DNA from: Antedon mediterranea
Taxonomy: Eukaryota; Echinodermata; Crinoidea; Comatulida; Antedonidae
Assembly (NCBI RefSeq): GCF_964355755.1
Contig: NC_092672.1
Coordinates: forward strand, 26,284,501 to 26,348,500
Length of the DNA: 64,000 nt
Direction: 5' to 3'
Both the position numbers and the translations under genes were made by a program. Below are positions 20,640-32,400 of the stretch, piece after piece. How positions within the stretch are numbered: position 1 is the stretch's first letter; the number at the start of each line of letters is the position of its first letter. The notes beneath the pieces were generated by a model. It saw nothing but the letters and a program-made list of their open reading frames with translations. It searched no databases and was not told where the DNA came from.

Positions 20640-21786
20640 TAATTTCAAATTATACACATTTGATGATTTAAGGTAGTTTCAAGATAACAATAATAATTGG
20701 TATTAATTATTTGATGATGTAATGCGGATGTATGAGCAAGTGAATCACACGAGCACTTACAGTATGTTAGTAACTCGTATGACTGGCTTATCTCCGTTTG
20801 TGTATTTGTGTGAGTGGGGTGTGAACAAAACTTTTGTTACTAAACTAATCTAAATTGTTATTAGATTAGCTCTGTTCATTGTGCAATTTCTCGACAGAAA
20901 TTCTTCCTTTAATATTTAGTTGTCCTGTTGGGTTATTTTTGTAGTTGTAATTGGTGGCGCAATGTCTTATCATTCTACAGCATCACTAGATGAGATGATA
21001 CGTTTAAACATTCTTGTTTAATGTGTGAACGGAAACAAATACAAGAATGTTGACACACATTTAATTAAAAAAATAAGAAGAAATTTACAATATAGATTTA
21101 AGCATCAGTAATGTTTATTTCAATTTTTGTTTTACAGTGTTTAAGGCGATTGAAAATATATATTTTAGTTAGTTTGTTTTTTTTCCTACTTTATAAGTAT
21201 ATTTACTTCACTTAAAAGAAAGACTAAAATGATTCAACAATCAAGAGGCTATATAAACAAGGATGTGTAATGAAGGATGTTTTGCTAAGTTGCTCAGATT
21301 TTTTTTAAACCAAGTTTATATTATTGTTTATCATGTGGTTTTTAACTGAGGTTATCTTACCCTCAACTTGAATTTCAAAATGGTTGGGTTTCTGTAAATA
21401 AAAACTGGTTATTCCAAGTAAGATTTCATAATTTTATGAATAATATAGAGTTAAAAATGTATGGGGAAGGATATGATACAAAATGAAGTTTATATAGATG
21501 CGTGCATGTAATTATTTGCAATACATATAATGGCACCGCATTTTACCATCTACATCTTTCAAAAAATATCGTACAAAATACTGGTTATTCTAGGTAAGAT
21601 TGAAATTACACTCTTCCCTAGTTAGTCAAAATAAAAAATTAACATCTCTATGTTATTTACAATTTCTATCTAACGTATTCTTAATATCTTCATTTGATCC
21701 TGTAGGCCTATTTTAAATAAAAAACATATTGCGTTATACAGCAGTGGCATGAAAGTGTGACGTGGATGTGCTTTCAGCAATTTGTT
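20640..21786. repeat. Duplicated 3' flank of fragment 7
   Basis: From about 21180 this is homologous to the 3' flank of member 4 (6290-7238), including the words just before the coding end (gtgacgt..atgtgcttTCA). It lacks the MITE found there. No gene is seen; 20640-21180 is featureless. Confidence 0.55.
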
Positions 21787-22198
21787 TAATAATTAAATAT
21801 TTTAACGTTGTTTGCCCCATAATTAGCAACAGCTAGTCTCTTTGGGTTATTACTGATTACAGTGATTCCATCAGGAGTATCAATGTTATCATGTACGCCA
21901 TCTATTCGTTTTATAAAGATACCATTCTTATCTAACAATTGTAGTTTATGGTCACTGGACACTATTAGATTATCCTTCCTTGTCCATTACTATATATTTC
22001 TAGGGTTCCAGATTTGACCATCTTCTTTACCCTCATCTACAATTATTTTCATAAATTCACCATTAGAATTGAAAATTTGGATTGTATTAGTACTCCAATC
22101 GGGTATTAATAAATGACCTTCTTTAGTTAAAATGATCTTCTTTAGTTAAAATGATATTATATGGTGCCATCAGTATACCCTTTGATCGTATCTTATTT
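21787..22198 (-). pseudogene. Family member 7, C-terminal NHL fragment
   Basis: Only the last NHL blades remain, most similar to the end of member 4 (7239..7660) and sharing its 3' flank. Frameshifts lie near 21970-22000, and there is a tandem duplication of a 19-bp word (cttctttagttaaaatgat) near 22120-22155. It abuts the 3' end of member 8 with about 35 bp between them, so it is a truncated duplicate rather than a gene. Confidence 0.85.
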
Positions 22199-22232
22199 CT
22201 TGAAGGTGTATGTACATAAAACAGTGTTCTGT

Positions 22233-23966
22233 TTAGTAATTAAATATTTTAACATTGTCCTCTCCAAAATTTGCCACAGCTAATCTTCTAGGATTATAGC
22301 TGATTATAGTGAGTCCACCAGGAGTATAAATGTTATCAGTTTTGTCATCTATTCGTTTTATAAAGAAACCGTTCTTGTCAAACAATTGTAGTTTATGGTC
22401 ACTGGCAACTATTATATTCTCATCCTTGTCCATTACTATACATTTAGGGGTCCAAACCTTACCGTCTTCCTTACCCCCATCTACAATTGTTTTCATAAAC
22501 GTACCATTTTCATGAAACATTTGTACTTTGTTAGCACTCCAATCAGGTATTAGTAGGTTACTTCCTCTGTTTAAGATGACATCATGTGGGCCAATCAATG
22601 TATTACTTGAACCAATCCTTCCCAAAAGCTTCCCATTATACATATTAAATTGATATACATATGGTTTTTCTCTGTCTGCAACATACAGAACCTTTGTTTC
22701 ATTGTTTACTGCCAACCCCACAGGAAATTTCAATATTCCTTTACCAAATTGAGTTATTACTTCAAACCGATCATTACACATTACAACATTCCTGTTTTTG
22801 CCTCCACTAAACATAAAATTACCATTTTCCATCTGATGTATTTTGTAGACAACACAATCCGGAACTTGTACAGTGGAAATAAATGAACCTGATTGGCTGA
22901 ATTTCAACAATTCACTGGATACGCTTGATACTAATACAGAGCCATCTTTAATTAACTTCACATCTGTTACTTTGAATCTGTTGTCTATTTTGTATGATTC
23001 TATGTTGTCAATTGTATGTACAAGAGTTGGTTCAACTGTGATATTCACTGGTGAACCTTTAATGCTAGAAAATCCATTAGTGATCTTCATCTTCCAGGTA
23101 CCTTCCTCATTGCATCTACCTTTTATTCTGTACTTTCCATTTCCAATGCATTCTATCACATCAACGATAGTTGTGTCACCTGATGGTTTTATCAGAGTAA
23201 CATTTAGTGTGCATGCAAACTCCTTGTCAACATTTTCTACCTTCACTTCAAATGGTTGCCCCTTTGTAACAGTAATGGATTTATCATCTTTATCAATGCT
23301 GTACCTGTTATCAATACTTGTGATTTTACCGAGGCCTTTGCTTATAGCGCAATCTAATTCTGCATTTATTGTGAAGTTTGGTGTAAGATTGTTTGCATAA
23401 GAGAGTAACTTGTGTTTCGTTTGATTAATATTTAGTTGAACACTTTTGATATCCGATTTGCAATTTTCAAGTATGTTTGTATTTTCTGGGTTGTCCATCA
23501 TTTCTGTAGCTGATACCTTCAGACTTTGCAACTGCATTTGGTGTAAATCGAGGTCCTTTAATTGGCTATCATTGGCTTCATCCTTTTGCTTACATAGAAT
23601 ATCAAGGTCTATCATTAGTTTTTCGCCTTCATCTTTAACCTTAGTAACAATACCTTCTATATGGTTTTCAATCAGATTTTTAATGTAGCCTACTCGGGAC
23701 TTAAATTCTCCGTCATCTCTAATCATAGAATTAAAAATAGTTTCTAGTTCCTGTTTGATATCCAAAGCTGCCATGATAGTTTCAGTTACGTTCTTGTTAA
23801 ATTCATCGACAGCAACTTGCATAGGCTTGCTATTGTGTTTCAATCTAGAGCAACTTATAAAATGTTGACAATCCTTGCATGAACTTTTGATACATGTTTT
23901 ACAAAACCGTTCAAGATTATTATTAGGATGATCTTGACATCTGAATTTTACTTCTTGATTCGACAT
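22233..23966 (-). CDS. B-box/filamin/NHL protein, family member 8 (intact, 577 aa)
   Basis: It starts MSNQEVKFRCQDH, with the acceptor ATTACAG directly before the ATG. All B-box ligands are kept (CQDH, CKTC, CKDC, C..H), but the loop between the last two is unusual (CSRLKHNSKP versus CYTEKHDTKP in siblings). The coiled coil, the filamin repeat (ending SSIKGSPVNITV) and the NHL propeller are complete. It is the most divergent intact copy, for example KEFACTLNVTL in the filamin part and GEDNVKIFNY at the C-terminus. The leader intron is about 370 bp. Confidence 0.9.
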   Translation of the reverse strand: MSNQEVKFRCQDHPNNNLERFCKTCIKSSCKDCQHFISCSRLKHNSKPMQVAVDEFNKNVTETIMAALDIKQELETIFNSMIRDDGEFKSRVGYIKNLIENHIEGIVTKVKDEGEKLMIDLDILCKQKDEANDSQLKDLDLHQMQLQSLKVSATEMMDNPENTNILENCKSDIKSVQLNINQTKHKLLSYANNLTPNFTINAELDCAISKGLGKITSIDNRYSIDKDDKSITVTKGQPFEVKVENVDKEFACTLNVTLIKPSGDTTIVDVIECIGNGKYRIKGRCNEEGTWKMKITNGFSSIKGSPVNITVEPTLVHTIDNIESYKIDNRFKVTDVKLIKDGSVLVSSVSSELLKFSQSGSFISTVQVPDCVVYKIHQMENGNFMFSGGKNRNVVMCNDRFEVITQFGKGILKFPVGLAVNNETKVLYVADREKPYVYQFNMYNGKLLGRIGSSNTLIGPHDVILNRGSNLLIPDWSANKVQMFHENGTFMKTIVDGGKEDGKVWTPKCIVMDKDENIIVASDHKLQLFDKNGFFIKRIDDKTDNIYTPGGLTIISYNPRRLAVANFGEDNVKIFNY

Positions 23967-24338
23967 CTGTAATGTAATTCATTTTAAGTTTTCAATAATG
24001 GTAACCAGAACTTCTAGTGTTTCAAAAGAAAAAACAACAATCTTCCAAAGTACTTCTGGTGTCGATGTATGTCTTAATACCATCTCCATCGTTCACTATA
24101 TATACTGCTATAGTTTAGCATGTAACTAACTTTATTTTATCTATTATTTGTTTATTGTAGTCTTAATCGTACGTATACAATTGGATTTTGTAGTATAGAA
24201 TCTCATGGAAATTATTACCAAAATTGTATTTTAAAATATGATTTGGGGTTTATTAACCAACGCCATCAACCATCATGTACTAATAGTTCGACATCACTTG
24301 TAGTTTCAATTGTTTTTCTAATAACATTTGCAACTTAC

Positions 24339-24490
24339 CTTCTTGATCGACTGCAACTTCCTCGTTGTCCTAAACCAATATAGTTTGTAGTATAATTAAT
24401 GAAAGTGCGGTTAGCAATAACACTACCATTTAACGGATGTGTATGCATGACGTATAGAAAGAAATTTAAACCATGAACTTTAAACTTTGT
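24339..24490 (-). promoter_or_regulatory. Leader exon and promoter block of member 8
   Basis: The leader exon ends AAG|GTAAGT at 24339, with an AACGAGGAAGTT motif. The shared block carries ATACGTCA (reverse of 24448-24455) followed by AAAGTTCATGG. No TATA box is obvious. Confidence 0.5.
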
Positions 24491-24559
24491 TAGCTGTACA
24501 AAAGTGTTTTGATATATAATCCTCATACTAGCATGGTGACTGAGTTCAATGGAATTCAT

Positions 24560-25515
24560 TGTTAACATTTTGTTCCTGACTTATATTAGTTTATATTGAG
24601 AAAGTGTAGGCCTGCAAAGACACAGTCCTTTCCTTAAAAATGGAATAAATATAGAGTAGAGCTATCAAACATAATGTTATTGACTATAATATTATATTAC
24701 ATAGCCTATGGAAATACGTTAACGTGATTGGTTGAAACTGCATCACCGCTGCGAGGATTGTAAATCGTATTTATCCTCGAATACGATGATATTGGCTGAG
24801 TAATTTTCGCGTAATTATCGTGTCCCTGTCATTAAACATAAAATCCAGCAAATTCTCGAGTACGATGATAATGACTGTAATTTTCGTGTGGCAACACTCG
24901 CGTTTGGCCATAAATAAACAAAATCATTTACTGAGATTTTAACTCGCGATGATTTGTCCATCATCACCATACGCAACTTGCTTGAAGAAATTAATCAACT
25001 AAACTATTTAAACTATGCATACATAGCGCCCTCATTTGTTATTAGCCCTCCCTAGGTGTGCTGAAAGACCCGTCTGTGATTGATTAATACTCACGGTAGT
25101 AACCTGGTACACGCGGCGCGCTGAACATCCGGTGATTCGACTCCTCGAAGAAGACGAATTGTTATTTATTCGAGACCAGAATTTAATGTAACTAAAGTGA
25201 ACACTAACCGTTCGAAACATTTTATTCTCAATCACGGTATTTTCTTTGACTGTTAATCACTCATGCAATCGCGAATAATTTTAGAATTTGTATATAATAA
25301 CTTTTATTTTGTTTATTTTTATATTATTTTCATCTAATATTCTAAATGAAAATAACTAAAACTGTAAATGATAATTGATATTCGTTTTTGTATGTAACTC
25401 TGCAATATTTTCTAGGCCTTTGTTCAATTTCAATCTGTATTTTATTTTTACGATTGCAATAAATACACAATTTCATTTATACACATTTTACACATTTGTT
25501 ATATAGATATCACAG
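24560..25515. other. Interval before the beta-mannosidase exons
   Basis: No earlier beta-mannosidase exon could be found here, although a full gene would need more than 600 upstream codons. A repeated word pair around 24770 and 24855 (acgatgata.. then gtaattttcg) suggests a small tandem duplication. Nothing else is recognised. Confidence 0.4.
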
Positions 25516-28276
25516 GCAATGTGTATAAAAATAGAGACAGAGCATTATAGAAGACATCAAAGTGATGTTGACAAGAATAATAATGGTATGACTAGAGGGG
25601 CACTCTACTGGCAATTGAATGATATCTGGCAGGCACCAACATGGGCATCCACAGGTAAACATCCGAATCTATCAATGTCAATGCGTCCTTACATGGACAA
25701 ATGAACACATGGATATGCATCAATGGTGAAATCAATGATTATCAAAACGCGCTTACCTATGTTAAAGCACTGCTGTCAATCGAACAAACACGCTCTACAA
25801 CCCCGTGTCTCTTACCGCGGCCCTCTATAGAAAGTTGCGAATCAACTGTTATTATTTTAAATCAGGATCAAAAACAAAACGTGCCCATGTATAAATCGTA
25901 TGCGCAGTCTCCGGAAGGTTAGCCAGTATAGACTATTAAATGATGCATTTAACCATACTATTCTCCTATATGAATCGTGCTGCCTGGTTATTGGCTAGTA
26001 TTTTTAAATTTTAAAAAACATGTTCTTGAAACACCTCGACCCGAGGGCTCCAGTGTAATAGGTTAAAGCCTTTACCACTAGACAAAACATTTCGATTGGC
26101 AAACGCTGTTTACACAAATTATTTAATCACTCCGCATGTTTATATAACGCCCTCTATAATGTCCCATTCTATTTCATAATTATTCTAATGAATTATTCAT
26201 GATTTCTACCTTAATTTGAGTTTTGGGTTTCCTGACGTCATGCCAAATGAAAAATAAATATAATAGAACTTCACACTCATCAAGATACCTTTATTTCAAA
26301 TCGTTCCATTCTCCAATATACCTGTTATGTTCATAAATTTGTTGGTAAAATTATCGATTCGGTTCTTGTATCATCTGTTTGTACACCATATTGTTTTAAA
26401 AAGAACCGTGATTGACGGTAGTCGTGACGAAAGCCAAGACAATTACAACGATGGAAACAATTATCAAAGTGTAAAACAAAATACTTATTAAATTTAAAGA
26501 GCAAAGGATTAGATGATAATAATAGATAATTACAAAACATACATACTGATTAAGACCAACCTCAATATTGAATGTAGTGTTCAAATTTAACTAGCCAACG
26601 ACGAGAGTAAGGGGTGAATCATCTGTGTGAATAATAGAGTTTACCTTTTTTTTGTTTCTAAGAATACGAAGGTAAATGGAAAATGCTACACTACTTTGCC
26701 AAGGATTTCTTTGCACCATTGCTAGCATCAGGTTATATTGTGGATGGTCATCTGTATGTTTATGCTATATCGGACTTGACTGACCCATTAATCAATGCAA
26801 CATTGGTGGTCAAGATCTGGTCCTGGGATAGCTTTACACCACTACTTGTACAAAATTATAAATTTAATCTGGTAAGTTATGTTTAAATCATTCCTATTAC
26901 TTAAAGCGAAAACTTTTTAGGAAAGTAAATAGGTCCATTATATTTGCGTACTATCTATGAAATGGTTTTATCCATTAGGTTAAGTGAAATACAATTTTGG
27001 TGTGGGATTTGTGAAATCTGTCCTTTATAGAGATTATTTGTTCATTGTAGGTGTTTTTTCTGTCCATTATAGGGGTTGAGGTCGCTGTTATTCAGAACTT
27101 CCTTTTTAAATTTCTAAGCCCTTACTTGTGTGTTCTCAAACAATGTTGAAATCACAGTCGTTTGCAGTGGTTTTATCCATTAGGCTAAACTGGTAGAACT
27201 ATGCAAGCGACAACATGATAACCTATGTCTGTGCTCACACTATATAGAGATCATCACAGTCGTCTGCAGTGGTTTTATTCATTAGGCCAAACTGGTAGAA
27301 CTATGCAAACTACAACATGATAACCTATGTCTGTGCTCACACTATATAGAGATCATCACAGTCGTCTGCAGTGGTTTTATCCATTAGATGATAACCTAGA
27401 TGTCTGTTTTCACAAAATTATAGAAATCACAGTCATCAATAATGGTTCTAACCGTAACGTCAAGTGAAATACTTAGCAAAGCTGGATGCAAGTCTCGAAA
27501 TTCGTGTTTCTTTACATTTGGTGTTGGAAGGATGGCCTCAAACAAAATTGAAACCAATCCTCTCTATATCTCTTCTTTCTTCGATGCAAAAGGCTTAGTA
27601 CAAGATCCATATTTACAGGTATGTGTTTATTTTAGATTAGGACAACGCGGTCGTGTCGATATAAAACATTATAAGCACGATCGGATCAACCGTGCCACGC
27701 AAGTTTGAGAATGCTGATATAGTCACTTTTTAAATACCTAATATTATATCAACTCGGCTTGAAATATAACCTTTCATCATTCACACCTCATGCCATTATT
27801 TGTACCATTTACACTTATAAACATTGATCATTTGTATATTTATTATTGAGGATAGTGGCATATATTGTATTGAGACTATGGAGTTCTCTATGTTGAAACT
27901 TTGCCGCAAGAAATTGTAAAATTATATATATATTTTTTAGATTAAACATTATTTATTTTTAAAGATTACTAAAGTCGTTCAAGAAGGCAACATCTTTACA
28001 ATCGGGATTAAAAGCTCTGCAATCGCACCCTTTGTGTGGCTAGACGTAGGCGATATTAAAGGAAGATTCTCCCGTAATGGCTTTCTCCAGTTGGAACCAA
28101 CCGTCACTGTGACGTTTTATGCTTGGGAAGTTGTAAGCTTACAAACGTTAGAAGATTCTTTGACCATTCAATCACTAACTTCGAGAAAACCAACCAAAGT
28201 GCAACCTTACAATTATATGTTTATGTATTTCTTTTATTTCTTTAATTTAGTAACAAATGTTTTATTTTTTACTTAA
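25516..28276 (+). CDS. MANBA: Beta-mannosidase, C-terminal four exons (partial gene)
   Basis: Four exons with good splice sites and consistent phase encode the C-terminal part of lysosomal beta-mannosidase (GH2), which removes terminal beta-mannose from N-glycan-derived oligosaccharides. Exon a is 25516-25654 ([18 protein letters not shown]). Exon b is 26663-26871 ([32 protein letters not shown]). Exon c is 27433-27618 ([11 protein letters not shown]). Exon d is 27965-28276 ([17 protein letters not shown]). The exons upstream of a, including the GH2 catalytic centre, are not in the window on the left side. So this is a truncated duplicate, or the 3' end of a gene split by a huge intron that holds the array of opposite-strand genes. 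The last exon runs about 30 residues past the usual end (after TIQSLTS) into a hydrophobic tail ([12 protein letters not shown]), which may be an unspliced extension. Confidence 0.85.
27151..27432 (+). repeat. 102-bp tandem repeat copying an exon acceptor
   Basis: Units begin ATCACAGTCGTCTGCAGTGG at 27151, 27253 and 27355 (period 102 bp); the last is truncated and leads into the true exon c acceptor (ATCACAG at 27426-27432). Each unit contains a copy of that acceptor and a diverged copy of the first part of exon c (ATGGTTCTAACC versus GTGGTTTTATCC). Another diverged piece lies near 26955. Confidence 0.7.
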
Positions 28277-28974
28277 ATGTACAACAATTAAACATGATAT
28301 TTAACATCTGGACTTGTGCAGTTCAGTTCTATGTTTGCATTTTTTGGCTTAATGAGCAACTTTCCTATTGAAACGGATTTTCTTCGTAGTTGTGGATTAG
28401 TTTGTTTTAAGTTTAAGCGGTGTGAAAAAAAGTAAAACTGTAATTTACAAAACAAATGTACAAATGAATTTGTTTGTATAAATGTACTGTAAAACAGTAC
28501 TACATCATGTAGCATGATATATAGGTGTGCCCTGAAAAAAATCAATATTTCTATAAAAAAAATACAAAAATCATGAAATTAAAATTGATACAAAACGTTG
28601 CAGCTTTTTATAACGAAACAATATTGGAAATCGTAACAAACCCACTAATTTCGAGATAGGCGGACACAATTCACAAGCGGTTATGCATAACCATCTTGGT
28701 TACTCACCCTAGCTGATAATAATATTTTATAACATTTTGTAAGGGTTTGTCTGTCAATTTTGTCGAAATCTGCCGCTGAAAATCAAACACATTGGACTAT
28801 AAATCAATTATACCATACGAACGTATGTTGTTCGTGGTTTTGCTACTAATAATTATTTTGTTTATGACATTGATACCGTATTGGTTGTTTTCTGTTGTTC
28901 AATTGAGAATTGTTTGAATTAACCATTTGTGCTGAAATCCAAATTTCAATGAGTTAACGTTAACATTTTTCTAT
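28277..28974. other. Interval between MANBA tail and member 9
   Basis: The two genes converge here, 3' end to 3' end. An ATTAAA polyadenylation-like signal lies just after the MANBA stop. Nothing else is recognised. Confidence 0.45.
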
Positions 28975-30705
28975 TTAATAATTAAATATTTTAACATTGT
29001 TTGCTCCGAAATTTGCCAAAGCTAATCTCCTTGGTTTATAACTGATTACAGTGATGCCACCAGGAGTGTCAACGTTATCAATTACGGCATCGATTCGTTT
29101 TATAAATATACCATTCTTATCAAACAATTGTAGTTTATGGTCACTGACAACTATTAGATTCTCATCTTTGTCCATTATTATACATTTAGGGTTCCATACC
29201 TTACCGTCTTCCTCGCCCCCGTCTATAATTGTTTTCATAAATGCACCATTTACATTAAACATTTGTATTTTATTAGTTTTCCAATCAGGAACTAATAAAT
29301 GACCTTCCTTGGTTAAAATTACATCATGTGGGGTAATCAGTTTACTCCATTTACCAGTTATCTTACCTATCAGTTTTCCACTATCAATATTAAACTTATA
29401 GACACAGGAAGCTTCTCTGTCTGCAATATACAGAACTCTTGTTTCATTGTTTACTGCCAAACCAACTGGATATTCTAATATTCCTTTACCAAATTGAGTG
29501 ATAACTTTAAATCTATCATTGCACATCACAACCTTCCTTTCGGCATCACTAAACATGAAATTACCATTTCTCATTTTATGAATCTTATAGATTGGGATTT
29601 TGATTTGTATATTAGCAATAAATGAACCTGATTTGTTAAATTTTAACAACTCATTTGAACAGCTTGATACTAACATACAGCCATTTTCATCTAAATTTAC
29701 ATCTGTTACCTTGAGTCTATTATCTAACTTGTGTGATCCTATGTTTTCAATGGTGTGTACAAGTGTTGGTACAAATGTGAAACTCACTGGTGAACCTTTG
29801 ATGCTAGCAACGCCAGCACTGATCTCCATCTTCCAATCGCCTTCCTCATCGCATCTACCTTTTATTCTATACTTTCCCCATCCCGCGTATTCCACCTTAT
29901 CGATGGCAGTGCTTTTACTTGATGGATTTATCAGAGTAGCACTCAAAACACATGCATCACATTCGTCCACATTTTCAACATTCACTGTAAATGGTTGTCC
30001 CTTTGTAACAGTAATTGATCTATCAGCTTCACGAACGCTGTACCTTTTATCAACACTTGTGATTTTACCGAGCCCTTTCGATATAGCACCATCCAGCTCT
30101 GCATTTATTGTGAAGTTTGGTGTAAGATGGTTAGCATAAGAGAGAAATTTGTGTTTCATTTTATTGATATTTTGTTTGACTTCTTCGATATCCGATTGGC
30201 AATTGTTAAGTATGTTTTCATTTTCCGGTTTGTCTGTCATTTCTGTAATTGATGTCTTGAGGCTTTGTAATTCCATTTGGTGTGGTTCAAGCTCTATTAC
30301 TTGACTTTCAATTGATTCTTTCTTTTGTTTACATAAAATATCAAGATTCATCATTAGCTTCCCTCCTTCCTCTTTTACTTTTTTAACAACAACTTCTACA
30401 TGGTTTTCAATCAGTTGTTTAATGTAATCTACTTGTAACTTAAATTCTCTGTCATCGCTAATTATGGAATTAAAGATATCTTCCAATTCCTGTTTTGTAT
30501 CTGTGACAGACGTTGTAACTTCATCTACTCTTTTGTTAAATTCATCTACAGCAATTATCATAGGTTTTGTATCATGTTTTTCAGTATAACAACTTACAAA
30601 CTGTTCACAATCCTTACATGCACTTTTGGTACAAGTTGTACAAAACCGTTCCAGTGTATTATTAGGATGATCTTGGCATCTGAATGGGACCTCTTGTTTA
30701 GACAT
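28975..30705 (-). CDS. B-box/filamin/NHL protein, family member 9 (intact, 576 aa)
   Basis: It starts MSKQEVPFRCQDH, with the acceptor TTTACAG directly before the ATG. The B-box is complete and the coiled coil spans about 55-190. The filamin repeat (about 195-313) ends ASIKGSPVSFTFVP, departing from the VNITV strand seen in all siblings. NHL blades run to NNVKIFNY. A tryptophan in the filamin loop (AGWGKYRIKG) and ITGKWSKLITP in the propeller are private. The leader intron is about 1.5 kb and filled with repeat debris. Confidence 0.9.
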   Translation of the reverse strand: MSKQEVPFRCQDHPNNTLERFCTTCTKSACKDCEQFVSCYTEKHDTKPMIIAVDEFNKRVDEVTTSVTDTKQELEDIFNSIISDDREFKLQVDYIKQLIENHVEVVVKKVKEEGGKLMMNLDILCKQKKESIESQVIELEPHQMELQSLKTSITEMTDKPENENILNNCQSDIEEVKQNINKMKHKFLSYANHLTPNFTINAELDGAISKGLGKITSVDKRYSVREADRSITVTKGQPFTVNVENVDECDACVLSATLINPSSKSTAIDKVEYAGWGKYRIKGRCDEEGDWKMEISAGVASIKGSPVSFTFVPTLVHTIENIGSHKLDNRLKVTDVNLDENGCMLVSSCSNELLKFNKSGSFIANIQIKIPIYKIHKMRNGNFMFSDAERKVVMCNDRFKVITQFGKGILEYPVGLAVNNETRVLYIADREASCVYKFNIDSGKLIGKITGKWSKLITPHDVILTKEGHLLVPDWKTNKIQMFNVNGAFMKTIIDGGEEDGKVWNPKCIIMDKDENLIVVSDHKLQLFDKNGIFIKRIDAVIDNVDTPGGITVISYKPRRLALANFGANNVKIFNY

Positions 30706-30954
30706 CTGTAAATATTTATATAAACCATTTTAAGTTTCAACATATAAAAATATATTTAAAAAAATAAACAATGCTGTAGGTCTAAATATTTGAGCTTTGT
30801 GCACTTTGTAATGTTTTATGTCGTTATTTTGCAACTGTGTCGTTATGTTATGATAGGTTTCCTATTTCTATAGGAAGGTGCTTCAGGTTAGTTGTCAAAC
30901 AAACAGTGTGTTATATTTTGGTCGGAAACCTTTTGGAGAAAATGTATATAATAG

Positions 30955-31245
30955 GCAGACCTCCCAACTTGGAAAAATAGATATCGGAAGGTTGTAAGAC
31001 AATATAGAGGGCGCTATAATAATACATCAAATCATAGAGGGCGATTTAAAAAAAAACCTAAAGATATTCATCTATTGTAATGCATGAATTGATTATAAAC
31101 ATCTTACGAACTGACGTTAGTATGTTTTTATGGTAGAAATATTAATTATAAGACTGTTGTTGGTTTATCCCAAAATATCGGGAGAAAATATTTTTATCGG
31201 CAGACCGGGAGATGACTCGAAATATCGGGAGACTCCCGCAAGTAT
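30955..31245 (+). repeat. Dispersed repeat with AGAGGGCGC motifs
   Basis: This shares an ordered set of words with 50262-50580: two TATAGAGGGCGCTAT-like motifs about 45 bp apart, attataaacatcttgc/acgaac, and repeated aatatcggga. A cagacctcccaact word at its start appears inverted at the end of the other copy. The mobile element type is unknown; there is no coding capacity. Confidence 0.5.
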
Positions 31246-31439
31246 ACGATACGATACGAGGAAATGTTGCAATCACAAATAGAATATTTAAAATTGAAGT
31301 TTAACAAAAAAAAAGTTATGAAAATATCTAATAAAAATATAGGTACAAGATATATCTCTTTCAAAAACATAATCAATATAAAAATACATATAATTTACAA
31401 ACATGGGATAAAAAAAAATAATAAAACGTCAAAATAAAG

Positions 31440-31990
31440 ACTCTTATCAGAAAGGGGCACTCGGGTACAAGGATAAACTACCAAGAATTGAAAAGGCCAA
31501 AATTAGTGATAAATCTTCTCGAGTGTTCGGATTTAACTCTAAAGATAGGAAACGGGTATTTACCTCTAAGGTTGTACTGAGATTCGTTAATACAGGTTTC
31601 CCAAACTGGAACCGCGTATTCTAAAACGGGACGTATAACAGCTGTAACCAACCCACAAACCGATTGTCAAACAATTCAAGATAATAGAAAGCAAAGGAAA
31701 TATAACATTATAGACTTAAAGAACGCATAGACAAAGTACTAGGCCTAATCCTAAGATGCAATTGCAGATTAGAAGCGATGCTACGCATCTAGAGTAGAGA
31801 TGATTGGAATGCTCTGCTAAATAACATTAGGGCAACATGAAACCAATTCAAATCTGGAATTAACATTTCGTCTAACCACCATTTAAATACCTCCCATATT
31901 TTCCGAAGAATGACTCGACAATGACCATGGAGGGACAAGATGAATCAAGGAATATTATCATGAGAAAGAGATATTGTAATACATATAGAA
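31440..31990. mobile_element. Decayed non-LTR retrotransposon pieces in two orientations
   Basis: Read on the minus strand, 31580-31680 gives a reverse transcriptase C-terminal segment (AVIRPVLEYAVPVWETC). Read on the plus strand, 31755-31990 resembles a LINE C-terminus and 3' end (DDWNALLNNIRAT, NQFKSGINIS) followed by aagaaataaaatgtcatgtc. Both are broken by stops. They lie in the leader intron of member 9. Confidence 0.55.
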
Positions 31991-32186
31991 TTCAGTTTTA
32001 AGAAATAAAATGTCATGTCATTGTTGAATATATTGTATGTTGATTTTAGCCTAGCCTGGAGTACCTTAACATCAGTACGGTTGCATCTCTTGCATTATAT
32101 GCCAGAGAATGCGTTTATATGTAACATTATGCCATGCCTAGCATTCAACAATACACACTACTACATTACTACAGTCAGTAACTTAC

Positions 32187-32400
32187 CTTATCTTCTTTTA
32201 TTATTTGTAGTCCTATTATTATCTTTACCAATATACTTGGTAATAATGGGGTGCGGTTAACAAAGGCTTTGTATTCTGTGAATTATTAACAACCTCAATG
32301 ATAGTGTATAGGCCTATCTTTGACAACTTCTATAATGACGTAAAGGAAATCATTTAATTTAACCGTGAACTTTGTACTTATTCACTATACAAACTTCTCT
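32187..32400 (-). promoter_or_regulatory. Probable leader exon and promoter of member 9
   Basis: The donor AAG|GTAAGT ends at 32187. The leader motif itself is diverged, but the upstream block is recognisable: a GTTAACCGCACCCCATTATT word (reverse of about 32244-32264, matching 38947-38962) and ATTTCCTTTACGTCA (reverse of 32336-32350). The leader intron would be about 1.48 kb. Confidence 0.4.

Noticed and set aside
26955-27420. A CRISPR-like array from the 102-bp repeats
   Set aside because: The units are directly adjacent with no unique spacers, inside an animal intron; it is an ordinary tandem duplication.
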